45,661 nucleotides of DNA from Kordiimonas lipolytica (GCF_001550065.1 NZ_LRUB01000005.1:1-45661); one strand, 5' to 3'; positions 33,616 to 43,967 are shown, counted from the stretch's first letter. Notes: generated from the sequence alone by a model not told the origin. Numbers and translations: made by a program.

Positions 33616-34521
33616 TCAGGGCTGGCTGGCCGTTTGCTTGCGGTAAACCTCAAAATTCAGGCTGTTCACGGAAATGTCCCGGAACACAAAACCGAGGCCG
33701 CCGATGATGCAAAGCTGCAGGTAGAAACTGACAAGCACGGGATCGAAAATCTCGAAGCCATACTGGTCTGCGGCCTGGGTGAGGGCAAGGAACAGGCTGA
33801 CACCGATGCTGGACAGCACATAGATCTTGCCCATCACGCGGATTTGGCGGTCGCGATCCTCGTCCGCGCGGTAGGGGTCGATCTTCTTGCCAAACACCAT
33901 GCGGCGCATATAGAGCACGTAGAAGATGTTCATGCCGGTGATCATCACAAGCGTGGCATAAACCTCGCTGCCCCATGTAGCTATGTCGCCCTTGCCGCTG
34001 AGGTAAAATACCAGCCACAGGGCGAAGAGAAGGGCGGCCAGCGCGACAAGCTTTGGCGGCACAAACTGGCTCATGCGGCGCGGGGCCAGAGACGCCGAAC
34101 GGCGCGTTTCCGCAAACTGCTGCCGCATCAGCGCATAGTGGCGAAATTCGGCAATCTGGATGTAAAAAAGCGGGCACATCTGCAGCATGAAATACAGCAT
34201 GACAAAAACCTCATCACCGCCCAGAAGCGCTGGCTCATACCCCGTGCCCAGCATGACGCCAAGGATGACAAGGCCAAGGGCCGCGATGGCGTAATTTATC
34301 GCCATGAAAAGGCTGAGGCCGCGGCTTTTTGCGCTTTCGGCGTACCAGGCATAGGGGCCGGGGTAGAGCTTGGGATAGTCTGCGGGCGGGTAGGCTTCGA
34401 TCACCTCGCGGATACGCGCGCACATCTTGCGCGGATAATGCACGGAGATGAGGTAGATCTGGCTCAGGAACACGGCGTACATCAGGGTGAGTACGGCGGT
34501 CATGTTGAAATCGGCAGGCAT
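33616..34521 (-). CDS. Multi-pass membrane protein of unknown function
   Basis: A 301-residue protein with about six hydrophobic segments, for example MTAVLTLMYAVFLSQIYLIS near the N-terminus, INYAIAALGLVILGVML near 75-90, LVALAALLFALWLVFYL near 165, YATLVMITGMNIFYVLYM near 195, and IYVLSSIGVSLFLAL and LQLCIIGGLGFVF near the end. No catalytic motif is recognised. The ATG at 34521 (MPADFN) has a GGAAGAG site; a much longer frame upstream overlaps the GntR gene and is rejected. It follows that regulator by 16 bp, so it is probably its target. Confidence 0.75.
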   Translation of the reverse strand: MPADFNMTAVLTLMYAVFLSQIYLISVHYPRKMCARIREVIEAYPPADYPKLYPGPYAWYAESAKSRGLSLFMAINYAIAALGLVILGVMLGTGYEPALLGGDEVFVMLYFMLQMCPLFYIQIAEFRHYALMRQQFAETRRSASLAPRRMSQFVPPKLVALAALLFALWLVFYLSGKGDIATWGSEVYATLVMITGMNIFYVLYMRRMVFGKKIDPYRADEDRDRQIRVMGKIYVLSSIGVSLFLALTQAADQYGFEIFDPVLVSFYLQLCIIGGLGFVFRDISVNSLNFEVYRKQTASQP

Positions 34522-34537
34522 TTTCTGCTCTTCCTTT

Positions 34538-34909
34538 CTATTCCTGCATCGCGCTTGCGAAGGCGATGCGGATCTCGCTGTCAGTGGCGCCCGCCTTGCG
34601 GCAGGCTTCAATGGCGGTGGCGAGCTGGGACCGGGTCCAGCCAGCCAGGTCGAAGGAGCAATGTTGCTCCGCGTCATCATGGATGAAGGTGCCGCGATAG
34701 CCGCGGGTGACGATGACATTGTCACGCTCAAGCAGGCGGTATGCCTTGGCAACCGTCTTGTTATTGAGCCCAAGGTCGCCCGCAAGCTGGCGGATGGACG
34801 GCAGGGCGTTGCCCGGCTTCAGGGCCTGGGCTCGTACCGCGCCTTTGACCTGCTCCACCACCTGGGCAAAAAGCGGTTCCTCGCTGTCGATATCGATTGT
34901 GATGTTCAT
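34538..34909 (-). CDS. GntR-family regulator, YtrA subfamily
   Basis: A 123-residue regulator. The winged HTH reads PLFAQVVEQVKGAVRAQALK, GNALPSIRQLAGDLGLNNKT and VAKAYRLLERDNVIVTRGYR (residues about 11-75), with only a short C-terminal helix region, as in the YtrA subfamily that controls membrane or ABC transporter genes. The ATG at 34909 is taken from the family N-terminus MNITID. It precedes a membrane protein by 16 bp, and an operator-like repeat lies just upstream, suggesting autoregulation. Confidence 0.88.
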   Translation of the reverse strand: MNITIDIDSEEPLFAQVVEQVKGAVRAQALKPGNALPSIRQLAGDLGLNNKTVAKAYRLLERDNVIVTRGYRGTFIHDDAEQHCSFDLAGWTRSQLATAIEACRKAGATDSEIRIAFASAMQE

Positions 34910-34930
34910 GGCTGTTCGCTGTTTTTGATA

Positions 34931-34963
34931 TGTACCATCTGTAATAGGGGTACATGGGGTACA
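34931..34963 (-). promoter_or_regulatory. Putative YtrA-type operator
   Basis: TGTACC (34931-34936) and GGTACA (34949-34954) form an inverted repeat with a 12-bp spacer; a second GGGGTACA follows at 34956-34963. GTAC-type inverted repeats are usual operators of YtrA-type GntR regulators. The site is 22 bp before the regulator start. Confidence 0.6.
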
Positions 34964-35043
34964 ATGGGAAATCAAGCAAAAAAATTGGCAGGGTTTGCGG
35001 ATGGGCCTATAACCCTAGCTCGAACTTTGGGAGGTGATTCGCA

Positions 35044-35685
35044 TTGATTATCGCAATTGACGGGCCGGCAGCGGCGGGCAAGGGCACTTTGGCGCGGCGG
35101 CTGGCGGATGAGTTCGGCTTCGCCTATCTCGACACCGGCGGGCTCTACCGTGCCGTGGGCCTCAGCGTGCTGCGCGTCGGTGGCAACCCGGCCGATGCCG
35201 GTGTGGCGGAGGCGCAGTCCAAAAGCCTTGACCTTGCGCTGCTCTCTGACCCCGAACTGCGGGCGGAGGCGACAGGTAACGCAGCTTCCAAGGTGGCAGC
35301 CCTCCCGGGCGTTCGAGCTAACCTTCTGGATTTTCAGCGTAATTTTGCAGCCAACCCACCGGAAGGCCGACCCGGCGCGGTGCTGGATGGCCGGGACATC
35401 GGCACGGTCGTGTGCCCCGGCGCGGACGTGAAGCTCTTTGTGACCGCAAGCGCGGAGGTGCGTGCGAAGCGCCGTTTCAAGGAGCTGGAGGAGCGTGGCG
35501 TCGAGCCCGATTTTGGTGTTATACTCGCCGACGTGCGCGAAAGGGACGAACGCGACATGAACCGCGAGGATGCGCCCCTGAAGCCCGCGGAAGATGCCCT
35601 CTTGCTTGATACGAGCAATTTGGATATAGACGCCGTGTTTTTAAGGGCGGCGGCACTTGTGAAAGAACGCATGGCGCCCCAATAA
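35044..35685 (+). CDS. cmk: Cytidylate kinase
   Basis: A 213-residue kinase that phosphorylates CMP and dCMP using ATP. The P-loop [20 protein letters not shown] is at 3-22, the CMP-binding [13 protein letters not shown] at 29-41, and [20 protein letters not shown] near 114-133, with the lid RKR-like [16 protein letters not shown] near 142. The start is TTG at 35044, supported by GGAGGTGA 6 bp upstream, a strong ribosome site with a weak start codon. It is followed by rpsA, as in many proteobacteria. Confidence 0.96.
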   Translation: MIIAIDGPAAAGKGTLARRLADEFGFAYLDTGGLYRAVGLSVLRVGGNPADAGVAEAQSKSLDLALLSDPELRAEATGNAASKVAALPGVRANLLDFQRNFAANPPEGRPGAVLDGRDIGTVVCPGADVKLFVTASAEVRAKRRFKELEERGVEPDFGVILADVRERDERDMNREDAPLKPAEDALLLDTSNLDIDAVFLRAAALVKERMAPQ

Positions 35686-35887
35686 CCGATGACGCTTTAC
35701 GAGAGCGACTCCCGGGCCAGACGCTGACCATACTGGGAAGCTTGGCCCGAGGGGTCATAATTTGTTGGTGTTTGAGGCTTCCGGACCACAGAAAAGCGCG
35801 GGGTGGTCCCGCACTTGAGAAACCCGGAAGAAGACCGCCGGAGCCAACCGGCTGGCACGAAAAGTATAGACCTGAAAGGAAGACTAC
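35686..35887 (+). promoter_or_regulatory. cmk-rpsA intergenic region / rpsA leader
   Basis: A 202-bp gap. Two GC-rich imperfect hairpins are visible, around 35796-35815 (GCGCGGGGTGGTCCCGC) and 35842-35864 (GCCGGAGCCAACCGGC), followed by the AAAGGAAG ribosome site of rpsA. Ribosomal protein S1 represses its own translation by binding its leader, so these structures may serve that. No specific RNA family was recognised. Confidence 0.4.
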
Positions 35888-37591
<1,704 letters not shown>

Positions 37592-37643
37592 GTCATCCTG
37601 TGATGTGGGGCACAGCCGTGCCCCCTACGCGCGACTAAAAGGA

Positions 37644-37680
37644 ATGCGGGTCCGTTGTTTCGGGCCCGCATTTTCTTTTA
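37644..37680 (+). terminator. Intrinsic terminator of rpsA
   Basis: ATGCGGGTCCG-TTGTTT-CGGGCCCGCAT forms an 11-bp stem with one G-U pair, directly followed by TTTTCTTTTA. It lies 53 bp past the rpsA stop. Confidence 0.95.
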
Positions 37681-37690
37681 GGAGACCATA

Positions 37691-38143
37691 ATGACACGAC
37701 AGCTCAAATTGACGGCCCTTGCGGCGGTCTTTCTCTTCTCCCTGCCGGTTTTCACCCTGCCGGCCGGTGCCGGTGAGACGCTCCCGGAGCCGATGATCGA
37801 ACGGCTGCATACCATGGCGGCAGACTGGAACCGCGGTGACATGACAGCCTTCCTGAATGGCTACTGGAATGATGAAGGTTTTGTCTTTGCCGCTGGCAAA
37901 TCGGCATCGCGCGGCTGGCAGTCAACCCGCGAACGGTATGCCACCCATTATCCGGGCAGGGACAAGATGGGTCAGGTGACCTTTTCCGAAATCAGCGCTC
38001 GCCGGTTTTCAGGCACTTCCGGCATGATCTTCTGCCGCTGGACGCTGGATTTCGGTGACCACAGTGCCACCGGCTATGCCACCTTCATCCTGGAACGCAA
38101 GGGTGACACCTGGCGGGTAACCCATGAACACGCCTCAAGCTAG
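37691..38143 (+). CDS. Secreted NTF2/SnoaL-like (DUF4440) protein
   Basis: A 150-residue protein with a Sec signal (LKLTALAAVFLFSLPVFTLP, cleaved near AGAG, residue 28). The mature part shows the DUF4440/NTF2-like pattern: MAADWNRGDMTAFLNGYWND near 42-61, SRGWQSTRERYATHYPGRD near 74-92, and a late WRVTHEHAS. Such proteins often bind small ligands in the periplasm; the ligand here is unknown. It begins 10 bp after the rpsA terminator and probably has its own promoter nearby. Confidence 0.8.
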   Translation: MTRQLKLTALAAVFLFSLPVFTLPAGAGETLPEPMIERLHTMAADWNRGDMTAFLNGYWNDEGFVFAAGKSASRGWQSTRERYATHYPGRDKMGQVTFSEISARRFSGTSGMIFCRWTLDFGDHSATGYATFILERKGDTWRVTHEHASS

Positions 38144-38153
38144 GGAAGGCACC

Positions 38154-38249
38154 ATGTACCGGGAATCCTTTCGCCTTGCAGCTGTGCCGGCGGCCGCTTT
38201 TTTCGCCCTTGCCGCGCTGTGCGCGTTCCTCGAGCACCTGGGGTCCTGA
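38154..38249 (+). CDS. Possible 31-residue membrane peptide
   Basis: An ATG at 38154 with AGGGAAGG directly upstream opens a 31-codon frame, starting MYRESFRLAAVPAAAFFALA and ending in EHLGS. The middle part is a plausible single transmembrane helix. It starts 10 bp after the preceding gene's stop, as in an operon. No homologue is recognised and chance is possible; it is listed because ribosome site, start and hydrophobic pattern agree. Confidence 0.35.
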   Translation: MYRESFRLAAVPAAAFFALAALCAFLEHLGS

Positions 38250-38478
38250 ACCCCTGACACGCCACGTCCGGTTCGGCCGGGCGTGGCCATATTTCCGGCT
38301 CAGTTTGGCGTCATCGTGTCCATCATCGGCGCCCGGTTCAAAAAACTGTGACAAAAGCCCTTTTCCTAGAAAGGCTTATCTTGACGTGTGCGAGATCAGG
38401 TGGCACGCTTAAGGCGCTGGACACGGGTAGCTTGGTTCCGAGTGTTGCTGACAAGATTGCCCCGAGGGGAGGACCTAG

Positions 38479-38757
38479 ATGATAAAGTCCGAGTTGATTG
38501 CAAAAATTTCCGAAGCCAACCCCCATCTGTATTATCGGGACGTTGAGCGCATCGTATCCAAGATTTTTGATGAAATTACTGCGGCGCTGGCGCGTGGCGA
38601 CCGGGTGGAACTCCGCGGTTTTGGTGCCTTTTCCGTGAAAAAACGTCCGGCACGTGTCGGGCGCAACCCTCGCACGGGCGAGAAGGTTGAGGTGGCCGAA
38701 AAACGGGTGCCCTACTTCAAGACCGGCAAGGACCTGCGTGAGCGGCTGAACGACTAG
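38479..38757 (+). CDS. ihfB: Integration host factor beta subunit
   Basis: A 92-residue HU/IHF-family DNA-bending protein. The N-terminal [20 protein letters not shown] matches IHF-beta, [20 protein letters not shown] near 46-65 is the beta-arm, and [20 protein letters not shown] contains the conserved RNP tip with the proline that wedges into DNA. It works as a heterodimer with IHF-alpha and is needed for many recombination and promoter events. GGGGAGGA lies just before the ATG. The order rpsA-ihfB is widely conserved. Confidence 0.96.
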   Translation: MIKSELIAKISEANPHLYYRDVERIVSKIFDEITAALARGDRVELRGFGAFSVKKRPARVGRNPRTGEKVEVAEKRVPYFKTGKDLRERLND

Positions 38758-38822
38758 AAACCGATGGGCCCCGCGCTTGTGTGGCGAGGCCCGGACCGCA
38801 GATACCTAATCGAAAGAGTGTC

Positions 38823-39200
38823 ATGGCACAGTCTCTCGGCAGCCTGATTCGCCGCATTTTCTGGTTTGCGCTTGCGCTTCTCCTCATTCTTTTTTCGGTT
38901 TCCAACCGCCAGCATGTGGTTTTGGCACTTGAGCCTTTTGGTGCCCTCTCTGTGTCGGTGCCGCTTTACCTTGTTCTGTTTCTTGGCATCTTCGTCGGCC
39001 TCCTGATTGCAGGCGGTGTGACTGGCTGGCTGCGGCTCAAGGGCTTTGCCCGCCGGCGCAAGGCCGAACGCCGTGCCGGATACCTGGAGGACCAGGTCTC
39101 TGCGCTCTCGGAAGATGTGCACAAGGCACACGCCAGGAGCGCCCACGAAACGGTGCGCAGTGCGACCGAGGCCTTGCCAAATGGGGGCAAACAGGGCTAA
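38823..39200 (+). CDS. LapA-family (DUF1049) inner-membrane protein
   Basis: A 125-residue protein. The N-terminal helix FWFALALLLILFSVSNRQHV near 13-32 and a second one, LYLVLFLGIFVGLLIAGGVT near 48-67, are followed by a basic, coiled-coil-prone tail (ARRRKAERRAGYLEDQVSAL). This two-helix layout fits LapA/YciS, which in E. coli works with LapB in controlling lipopolysaccharide synthesis. The ATG at 38823 is chosen; an earlier in-frame ATG at 38781 lacks a ribosome site. It lies between ihfB and pyrF, a common place for the gene. Confidence 0.85.
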   Translation: MAQSLGSLIRRIFWFALALLLILFSVSNRQHVVLALEPFGALSVSVPLYLVLFLGIFVGLLIAGGVTGWLRLKGFARRRKAERRAGYLEDQVSALSEDVHKAHARSAHETVRSATEALPNGGKQG

Positions 39201-39237
39201 TCCGGGGGCAACCGCCCGGCCGAAAAGGAATACGCCC

Positions 39238-39963
39238 ATGCCTGAAACCGTAAAACCCAGCGACCGCATCTATTGCGCCCTCGACACTGTTGATGTCGCC
39301 AAGGCGACAGCGCTTGCAGAAGCGCTCAAGGGCAGCGTGGGTGGCATCAAGCTGGGGCTCGAGTTCTTCTGCGCGAACGGCGCTGACGGCTTCAAGCGTG
39401 TGGCAGACGCAGGCCTGCCGATCTTCCTCGACCTCAAGTTCCATGACATCCCAAACACGGTGGCGGGCGCCATTCGCGCTGTGGCACCGCTTGGACCGAA
39501 GCTCTTCACGATCCACACGCAGGGCGGGCCGGAGATGATGCGCCGCGCAGCCGAAACCGCGGCGGAAGAGGCTGACCGACACGGGCTTGATAAGCCCTGG
39601 GTGATCGGCGTGAGTGTACTGACGAGCCTTGATGGCAGCGACCTGAATGCTATCGGCGTGGCGGACGCGGTCGAGGCACAGGTGGCACGCCTCGCGGGCC
39701 TCGCCAAATCGAGCGGCATCGACGGCCTCGTGTGCAGCCCGCGCGAAATCACGCTTGCGCGCAAGGCGGGCGGCGAAACCTTCAAGCTTATTGTGCCCGG
39801 CATTCGGCCGGCCGGCAGCGCTGCCGGTGACCAGAAGCGGGTGATGACCCCAGCGGACGCGGTGACAGCCGGCGCCGATATCCTCGTGATCGGGCGCCCG
39901 ATTACTGGGGCGGATGATCCGGCGGCGGCGGCACGCGCGATCGCCGACAGCATCAACGGTTGA
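39238..39963 (+). CDS. pyrF: Orotidine 5'-phosphate decarboxylase
   Basis: A 241-residue enzyme that makes UMP from OMP, the last step of pyrimidine synthesis. IYCALDTVDVAKATALAEAL at the start gives the first aspartate, and the catalytic array is in IFLDLKFHDIPNTVAGAIRA near 62-81 (the K and two D). The C-terminal GADILVIGRPITGADDPAAA is the phosphate-binding end. The ATG at 39238 has AAAAGGAA upstream. The frame extends to 39046 but overlaps lapA and is not used. Confidence 0.97.
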   Translation: MPETVKPSDRIYCALDTVDVAKATALAEALKGSVGGIKLGLEFFCANGADGFKRVADAGLPIFLDLKFHDIPNTVAGAIRAVAPLGPKLFTIHTQGGPEMMRRAAETAAEEADRHGLDKPWVIGVSVLTSLDGSDLNAIGVADAVEAQVARLAGLAKSSGIDGLVCSPREITLARKAGGETFKLIVPGIRPAGSAAGDQKRVMTPADAVTAGADILVIGRPITGADDPAAAARAIADSING

Positions 39964-39971
39964 CCGTGGCC

Positions 39972-41042
39972 ATGGCGGCCCCGGTTTTCGATAAAATCAT
40001 TCTGCACATCGGTGCAGAGAAAACCGGCACGTCCACCATCCAGCGTTTCCTGAGCGCGAACCGGGACCGGCTTGGCGCACAGAATATCTATTATCCCCAC
40101 ACCCCTGGCGAAGAAAATCACACCCGTCTTGCGGTTGCTGCCCAGAACAGCGTGCGTGAACAGGGCTTCCTCCGGCAGGAGGTGGGGGATGCAAGCCCGC
40201 AGGCGCTGGCAGCCTTTCAGGAGACCTTTTTGGCGGCGTTGCACGCAGAGCTGGCTGATGCGGCCGCAGCGGGGTTCCGGCGCCTCATATTCTCGGGCGA
40301 ACATTGCCATACCCGGGTGAAAAACGCGGAGGAAGCTGCGCGCCTCGCCAATTTGCTGCGACCGCTGGCGCGCAAGGTCAGGGTCCTCTTCTATGTCCGC
40401 CGGCAGGATGAGGTGGCGGTCAGTCTTTATTCGACAGCGCTTCGGGCCGGCTATGCGCATACGGAGCCGGACCTTTCGTTCGGCGCACAGGCGCACCGCT
40501 TCAACTACCACGCGGCCTGCTCCCTGTATGAGGATACCTTTGGCCAAGGGGCGCTGACGGTGCGCCTGTATGACAAGGAAGCGTTTCAGGATCAAAACCT
40601 GCTGAGCGATTTCTGTTTCGCTGCGGGTATCTTGTGGGACGCAGGATTTTGTGTGCCACCCCGGCGCAATGAAGCCTTGCCCGCAGAGGCGCAGCGCCTG
40701 CTGGCGTATGTGAATACACAAAAGGACGGTGTGTTTGCGCCTTCGGGGCGCTGGCGCGGCATGCTTCTCGAACGCCTTGAGGCGCTGCCTGCTGCGCCCT
40801 CCGTCCAGCCGACCCGATCAGAAGCCGAGCGTTTTGTGGCACAGTATCAAGACAGCAACGAGGCCGTGCGCGCCCGCTACCGCCCGGACCTTTCGCCGCC
40901 ACTGTTCGGTATGGACTTCAGCGCCTATCCCACTGTGAAGCCGCAGGGCGCGCTGCCTGCACCAGAGGCGCAGGCCCAGCTTCGCCGCCTGTTTGCAGAC
41001 CGGCCCGATGTCCTCGCCGACCTCAGCAGGGCCGACGGCTGA
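39972..41042 (+). CDS. Sulfotransferase-like protein with P-loop
   Basis: A protein of about 356 residues. The N-terminus KIILHIGAEKTGTSTIQRFL is the 5'-phosphosulfate-binding loop of sulfotransferase-like proteins (K.GT.T), and LARKVRVLFYVRRQDEVAVS with SLYSTALRAG near 135-160 matches the 3'-phosphate-binding region (R and S). An acceptor, perhaps a surface sugar, cannot be named. I use the ATG at 39972; a TTG at 39960 and a GTG at 39966 overlapping the pyrF stop are alternatives. The gene is directly coupled to pyrF but unlikely to be related in function. Confidence 0.75.
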   Translation: MAAPVFDKIILHIGAEKTGTSTIQRFLSANRDRLGAQNIYYPHTPGEENHTRLAVAAQNSVREQGFLRQEVGDASPQALAAFQETFLAALHAELADAAAAGFRRLIFSGEHCHTRVKNAEEAARLANLLRPLARKVRVLFYVRRQDEVAVSLYSTALRAGYAHTEPDLSFGAQAHRFNYHAACSLYEDTFGQGALTVRLYDKEAFQDQNLLSDFCFAAGILWDAGFCVPPRRNEALPAEAQRLLAYVNTQKDGVFAPSGRWRGMLLERLEALPAAPSVQPTRSEAERFVAQYQDSNEAVRARYRPDLSPPLFGMDFSAYPTVKPQGALPAPEAQAQLRRLFADRPDVLADLSRADG

Positions 41043-41043
41043 G

Positions 41044-41442
41044 CTACCGCAGTTCCTTGCGAATCACGAGCTTGAGGCCGGACCAGACTTCATCGACAGC
41101 ACAGACCTTCACGTCGACAAGGCCCATGGGGAGCGCCACGTCGCGCACCACATCCTCTGTCATGTCAGTCGGGACTTTCGATGCCTTCTTGGGCCATGAA
41201 ATCCAGATCATGCCGTCACGTTTGATGGCCGCCATCAGGCTTGGCAGTTCCGCAGCGAACAGCGCGCGTTCCTTGTAAAAGGCATGGATGAAGTCACAGT
41301 CATCTTGTGAATCCTCAACGCCCACGGGCAGTGGGCCGAGCAGCGTGTCATAATGCACCGGGGCATGTTCAAGGCGCACCCGGAAGCCTTCCTTGATGCC
41401 CAGTTTCTTGATCAGCGGGGTGCCAGAATAGCCTGCGGTCAT
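41044..41442 (-). CDS. DUF3052-family protein
   Basis: A 132-residue protein. The N-terminal MTAGYSGTPLIKKLGIKEGF is a clear DUF3052 signature, followed by DFIHAFYKERALFAAELPSL near 50-69 and GMIWISWPKKASKVPTDMTE near 77-96. The family is small, cytoplasmic and uncharacterised; the WISWPKK motif is its core. It is convergent with the sulfotransferase gene (1 bp between stops) and lies 8 bp after the GumN-family gene on the same strand. Confidence 0.88.
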   Translation of the reverse strand: MTAGYSGTPLIKKLGIKEGFRVRLEHAPVHYDTLLGPLPVGVEDSQDDCDFIHAFYKERALFAAELPSLMAAIKRDGMIWISWPKKASKVPTDMTEDVVRDVALPMGLVDVKVCAVDEVWSGLKLVIRKELR

Positions 41443-41450
41443 GGTCTGTC

Positions 41451-42304
41451 CTATTCAATCCGGGCGGGCGGCGCGCCCATGCCCTCCAGCATGAGGATGA
41501 GCGAATCGCTGCCGGTTAAGTGCCCGGCCCCCACGGCGACAAAAAACTTGCCCGGTTTGTCCAGGACCTGCATCAGCTTGCCGGCCCAGTCGCGGTTGCG
41601 GGTTGTGAGCATCTGTTCCCTCAGCCCCGGCGCGATCTTGAGTGCATCATTGAGGATATGATCAAGCTCCGTGGTGTTGCCCTCAAGCCAGGCAGCCTGC
41701 ATGGCGGCAAAATGCACGTCGATCTGTGCATTCTGTTTGAGCGTATCGATGAGCAGGGCCTTCTCCTGCTGGACGGTCAGGTTCTGGAACAGGGCAACCT
41801 GCTGCACCGCGGTCTCCAGCCCGAAAACGGGTTTTGCCATGCCCTCGGCCTGGGCGATGAAAAACTTGTCCGCCCCGCTCGCCGGATTATAGCCCGCTTT
41901 GACAAGGCCAATGACCGAAAGCGACAGCCCGGTGAACCAGGGCGTATTCTCCATGAAATGATTGGCCGGCAGGCCGAGCTTGCGCGACAGTCGCTCCACG
42001 TCATTATAGATGCCGCTGCCCACAAGCGAACGCAGGGTCTGCCCCTCGGGCAATTTGCCAGCCGTGGTAAAGAGGGGGCCGGCGCGGTCGATTTCCTCGC
42101 CGCTCAGCTCCACGATCAGCGCGTCGGCGTCCATGAAGGCCACGCGAGCCTCCGGGCTCAGCCAGTTCATGCCATCCGAAAGGATGTGCAGGGTGCCGAA
42201 GATGTGGATTTCCGTGTCGCTGTCTGCCACCCGCCAGAGCGCGGGCGCGCCAAGCGCGGGCTGGGTGAAAGCCACAAGGGCGACAAGGAGGAAACGAAAC
42301 CTCT
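41451..42304 (-). pseudogene. TraB/GumN-family protein, 5' end lost
   Basis: The frame continues upstream of a GTG at 42275 as RFRFLLVALVAFTQPALGAP, which is the end of a signal peptide, but meets a TAG at the tRNA-like repeat (42299-42318) without any start codon. The mature part looks complete: WRVADSDTEIHIFGTLHIL near the start, and FVAVGAGHLTGSDSLILMLE near the end, the two conserved blocks of the TraB/GumN family (possible metalloprotease-like fold). So the true start was removed when the accessory DNA arrived. From GTG 42275 a protein of 274 residues without a proper signal could still be made. Confidence 0.75.
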
Positions 42305-42318
42305 ACACTGCCAGTGTA
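42299..42318. repeat. 20-bp copy of the tRNA-Ala anticodon arm at island junction
   Basis: ACCTCTACACTGCCAGTGTA here is identical to 31023-31042 inside tRNA-Ala and has the same orientation. The match stops abruptly on both sides (A against G before, A against G after). It lies exactly where the GumN gene loses its start and where AT-rich accessory DNA begins, as expected for a recombined attachment site. Confidence 0.8.
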
Positions 42319-42650
42319 ACCCGATCTAAAGTTGTCTGTTGTTTTGATGTGGCTTTAAATGGCTTTTATCGTATAATTATTTGAATTTATTGAATAAATA
42401 TGAGTTTACTTTTTTGGTCTATTAACGCCGATCCGTCTCGAGTTTTGCCGTCGAGGTAAAAAAGTTTTCAAAAATGGTCTCAGTTTTTTTAGTAGAAAAA
42501 TTTCGATATCTCAAGTTTTGATACCTATACAAACTGGAGCTGAAGCTCAAATGGGGTGAGCTTTGGCACTCGGCAGCCTGTAGAAATTCCGGTGCTGATG
42601 CATCGCCTGCAATCAAGAACTCGAGCCACCTCATTTGACCGATGCAGTGT
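42319..42650. other. AT-rich gap beyond the junction
   Basis: About 330 bp between the tRNA-arm repeat and hipA. It is clearly more AT-rich than the core block on its left, which fits foreign DNA. No gene, hairpin with T tract or repeat that I could support was found. Confidence 0.5.
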
Positions 42651-43967
42651 TCATAGTTCTTGCATTGGTCTGCGGAGCCGCAATTGAACAGCCTCTGAGA
42701 TTTTTACCACCACTTCTTCAGGCAAGTCCTCTAGCATTTTTGTTCTGGCGCGCTCGGTCGCGCCATCAGCGGCCTCCTGTATCGATGCATGGATTTCCTC
42801 GATCTCGTCGGGGTCCATCGCAGCTGCCTTGCCACTTTGCAGAAAGTGCCGTGGATAGATGGTGTCGATCGGATAATGCCGTCTGTCGCCAACCGCCATA
42901 GCCAGTTTCATCTCCTGCCGGCGCAGTTCATGCCGAGCCAGATTGGGCTCGGCCGACATGATGTCGTAAAAAGGAGTCATCCGGTATCCGCCGCCCGGCG
43001 CCAGATACAGGCTGAAATTTTTGGCGTGCCCGTCAGTTGCCCCCATGAGCCAGAAAAGCATCTGGGCTTTGAGGAAATGCCGGCGGTCCTCATCGGCATA
43101 GTCGCTGCCGCCCAATAGATGCAGGCATTCGCCGATACCGGGTCCGCCTTCATTATTGTATTTTCGGGTCGCCGGTACGCCAAGAGCCTGGCAGAAGTCT
43201 TCCTGCGGCAAGCGCAGCAACCGGCCATCTTTTGTGTGGCGCCGATCAAACCTCTCCACGACCAGAACGCGATTGTCTTCGAAATCGATGATCTGGCTAC
43301 CTGCCACATCGAGGCCAAACTCGGCGCACAGTGTGAGGCAAAAATGCTCATTCTCGACGCTGTCCGACATATCAAGGCCGTTCGGCAGTTTGCCGAGCTG
43401 GGGCTTGAGAATGTGGGTGGTCGGTGTGGCCGCTTTCGGTATTTGCCATCCATCCGCCCATAGAAGAGCCGTCTTCTCCTGAACCCCGGCAAGCGAGATA
43501 CGGAAGTCGCGGTCCTTGTCTGTGCGGATGCCAAGAGGCGCCGTGGCCAGATTGCGGATGATGTCGGCGACTGCTGCGTCATCCACCGGTTCCCCTTCCG
43601 GCGGACCCGGCTGTGCAATATCGTCTCCGTCCGGTACGAACTGCAGGGCTCCCACACAATCCCGGCCGATTTTATCAAGCATGCTGAAAGCGTCCGTGCC
43701 CTCAGCCCCGACCCTTTCGGCAACTTTGCGTCTGATGGGATCATTCTCGGGCAGCAGGTTGTCAAAATAAGCCAAGACGGGCGCACCGACATAGCGCTCT
43801 TCGCGAAGAGGCAAGGACAGGGAAACCGGGATAGCCCGCCGCATATCCGCAAGCCAATCGGCTGCATAGGTGAAGCTGACGGCACCGTTGTTCGAGCGGT
43901 CAAGATTGCCCACATGTCGGCCATTGAGGGCGACCAGGAGGCGGGACGCCCTTTTTTGCCGCGCCAT
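42651..43967 (-). CDS. hipA: HipA-family serine/threonine kinase toxin
   Basis: A 438-residue HipA kinase. The HipA N-terminal subdomain (VALNGRHVGNLDRSNNGAVS, YFDNLLPENDPIRRKVAERV) is followed by the kinase core: FRISLAGVQEKTALL near 155-169 (autophosphorylation/ATP-loop region), the catalytic GATDGHAKNFSLYL with D312, and the metal-binding YDIMSAE with D335. Classical HipA phosphorylates glutamyl-tRNA synthetase and causes growth arrest. It overlaps the hipB stop by 1 nt, so expression is coupled. All key residues are present. Confidence 0.94.
   Translation of the reverse strand: MARQKRASRLLVALNGRHVGNLDRSNNGAVSFTYAADWLADMRRAIPVSLSLPLREERYVGAPVLAYFDNLLPENDPIRRKVAERVGAEGTDAFSMLDKIGRDCVGALQFVPDGDDIAQPGPPEGEPVDDAAVADIIRNLATAPLGIRTDKDRDFRISLAGVQEKTALLWADGWQIPKAATPTTHILKPQLGKLPNGLDMSDSVENEHFCLTLCAEFGLDVAGSQIIDFEDNRVLVVERFDRRHTKDGRLLRLPQEDFCQALGVPATRKYNNEGGPGIGECLHLLGGSDYADEDRRHFLKAQMLFWLMGATDGHAKNFSLYLAPGGGYRMTPFYDIMSAEPNLARHELRRQEMKLAMAVGDRRHYPIDTIYPRHFLQSGKAAAMDPDEIEEIHASIQEAADGATERARTKMLEDLPEEVVVKISEAVQLRLRRPMQEL

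Noticed and set aside
42422..42634. 70-residue minus-strand frame in the AT-rich gap before hipA
   Set aside because: No ribosome site, no domain, composition of non-coding DNA.
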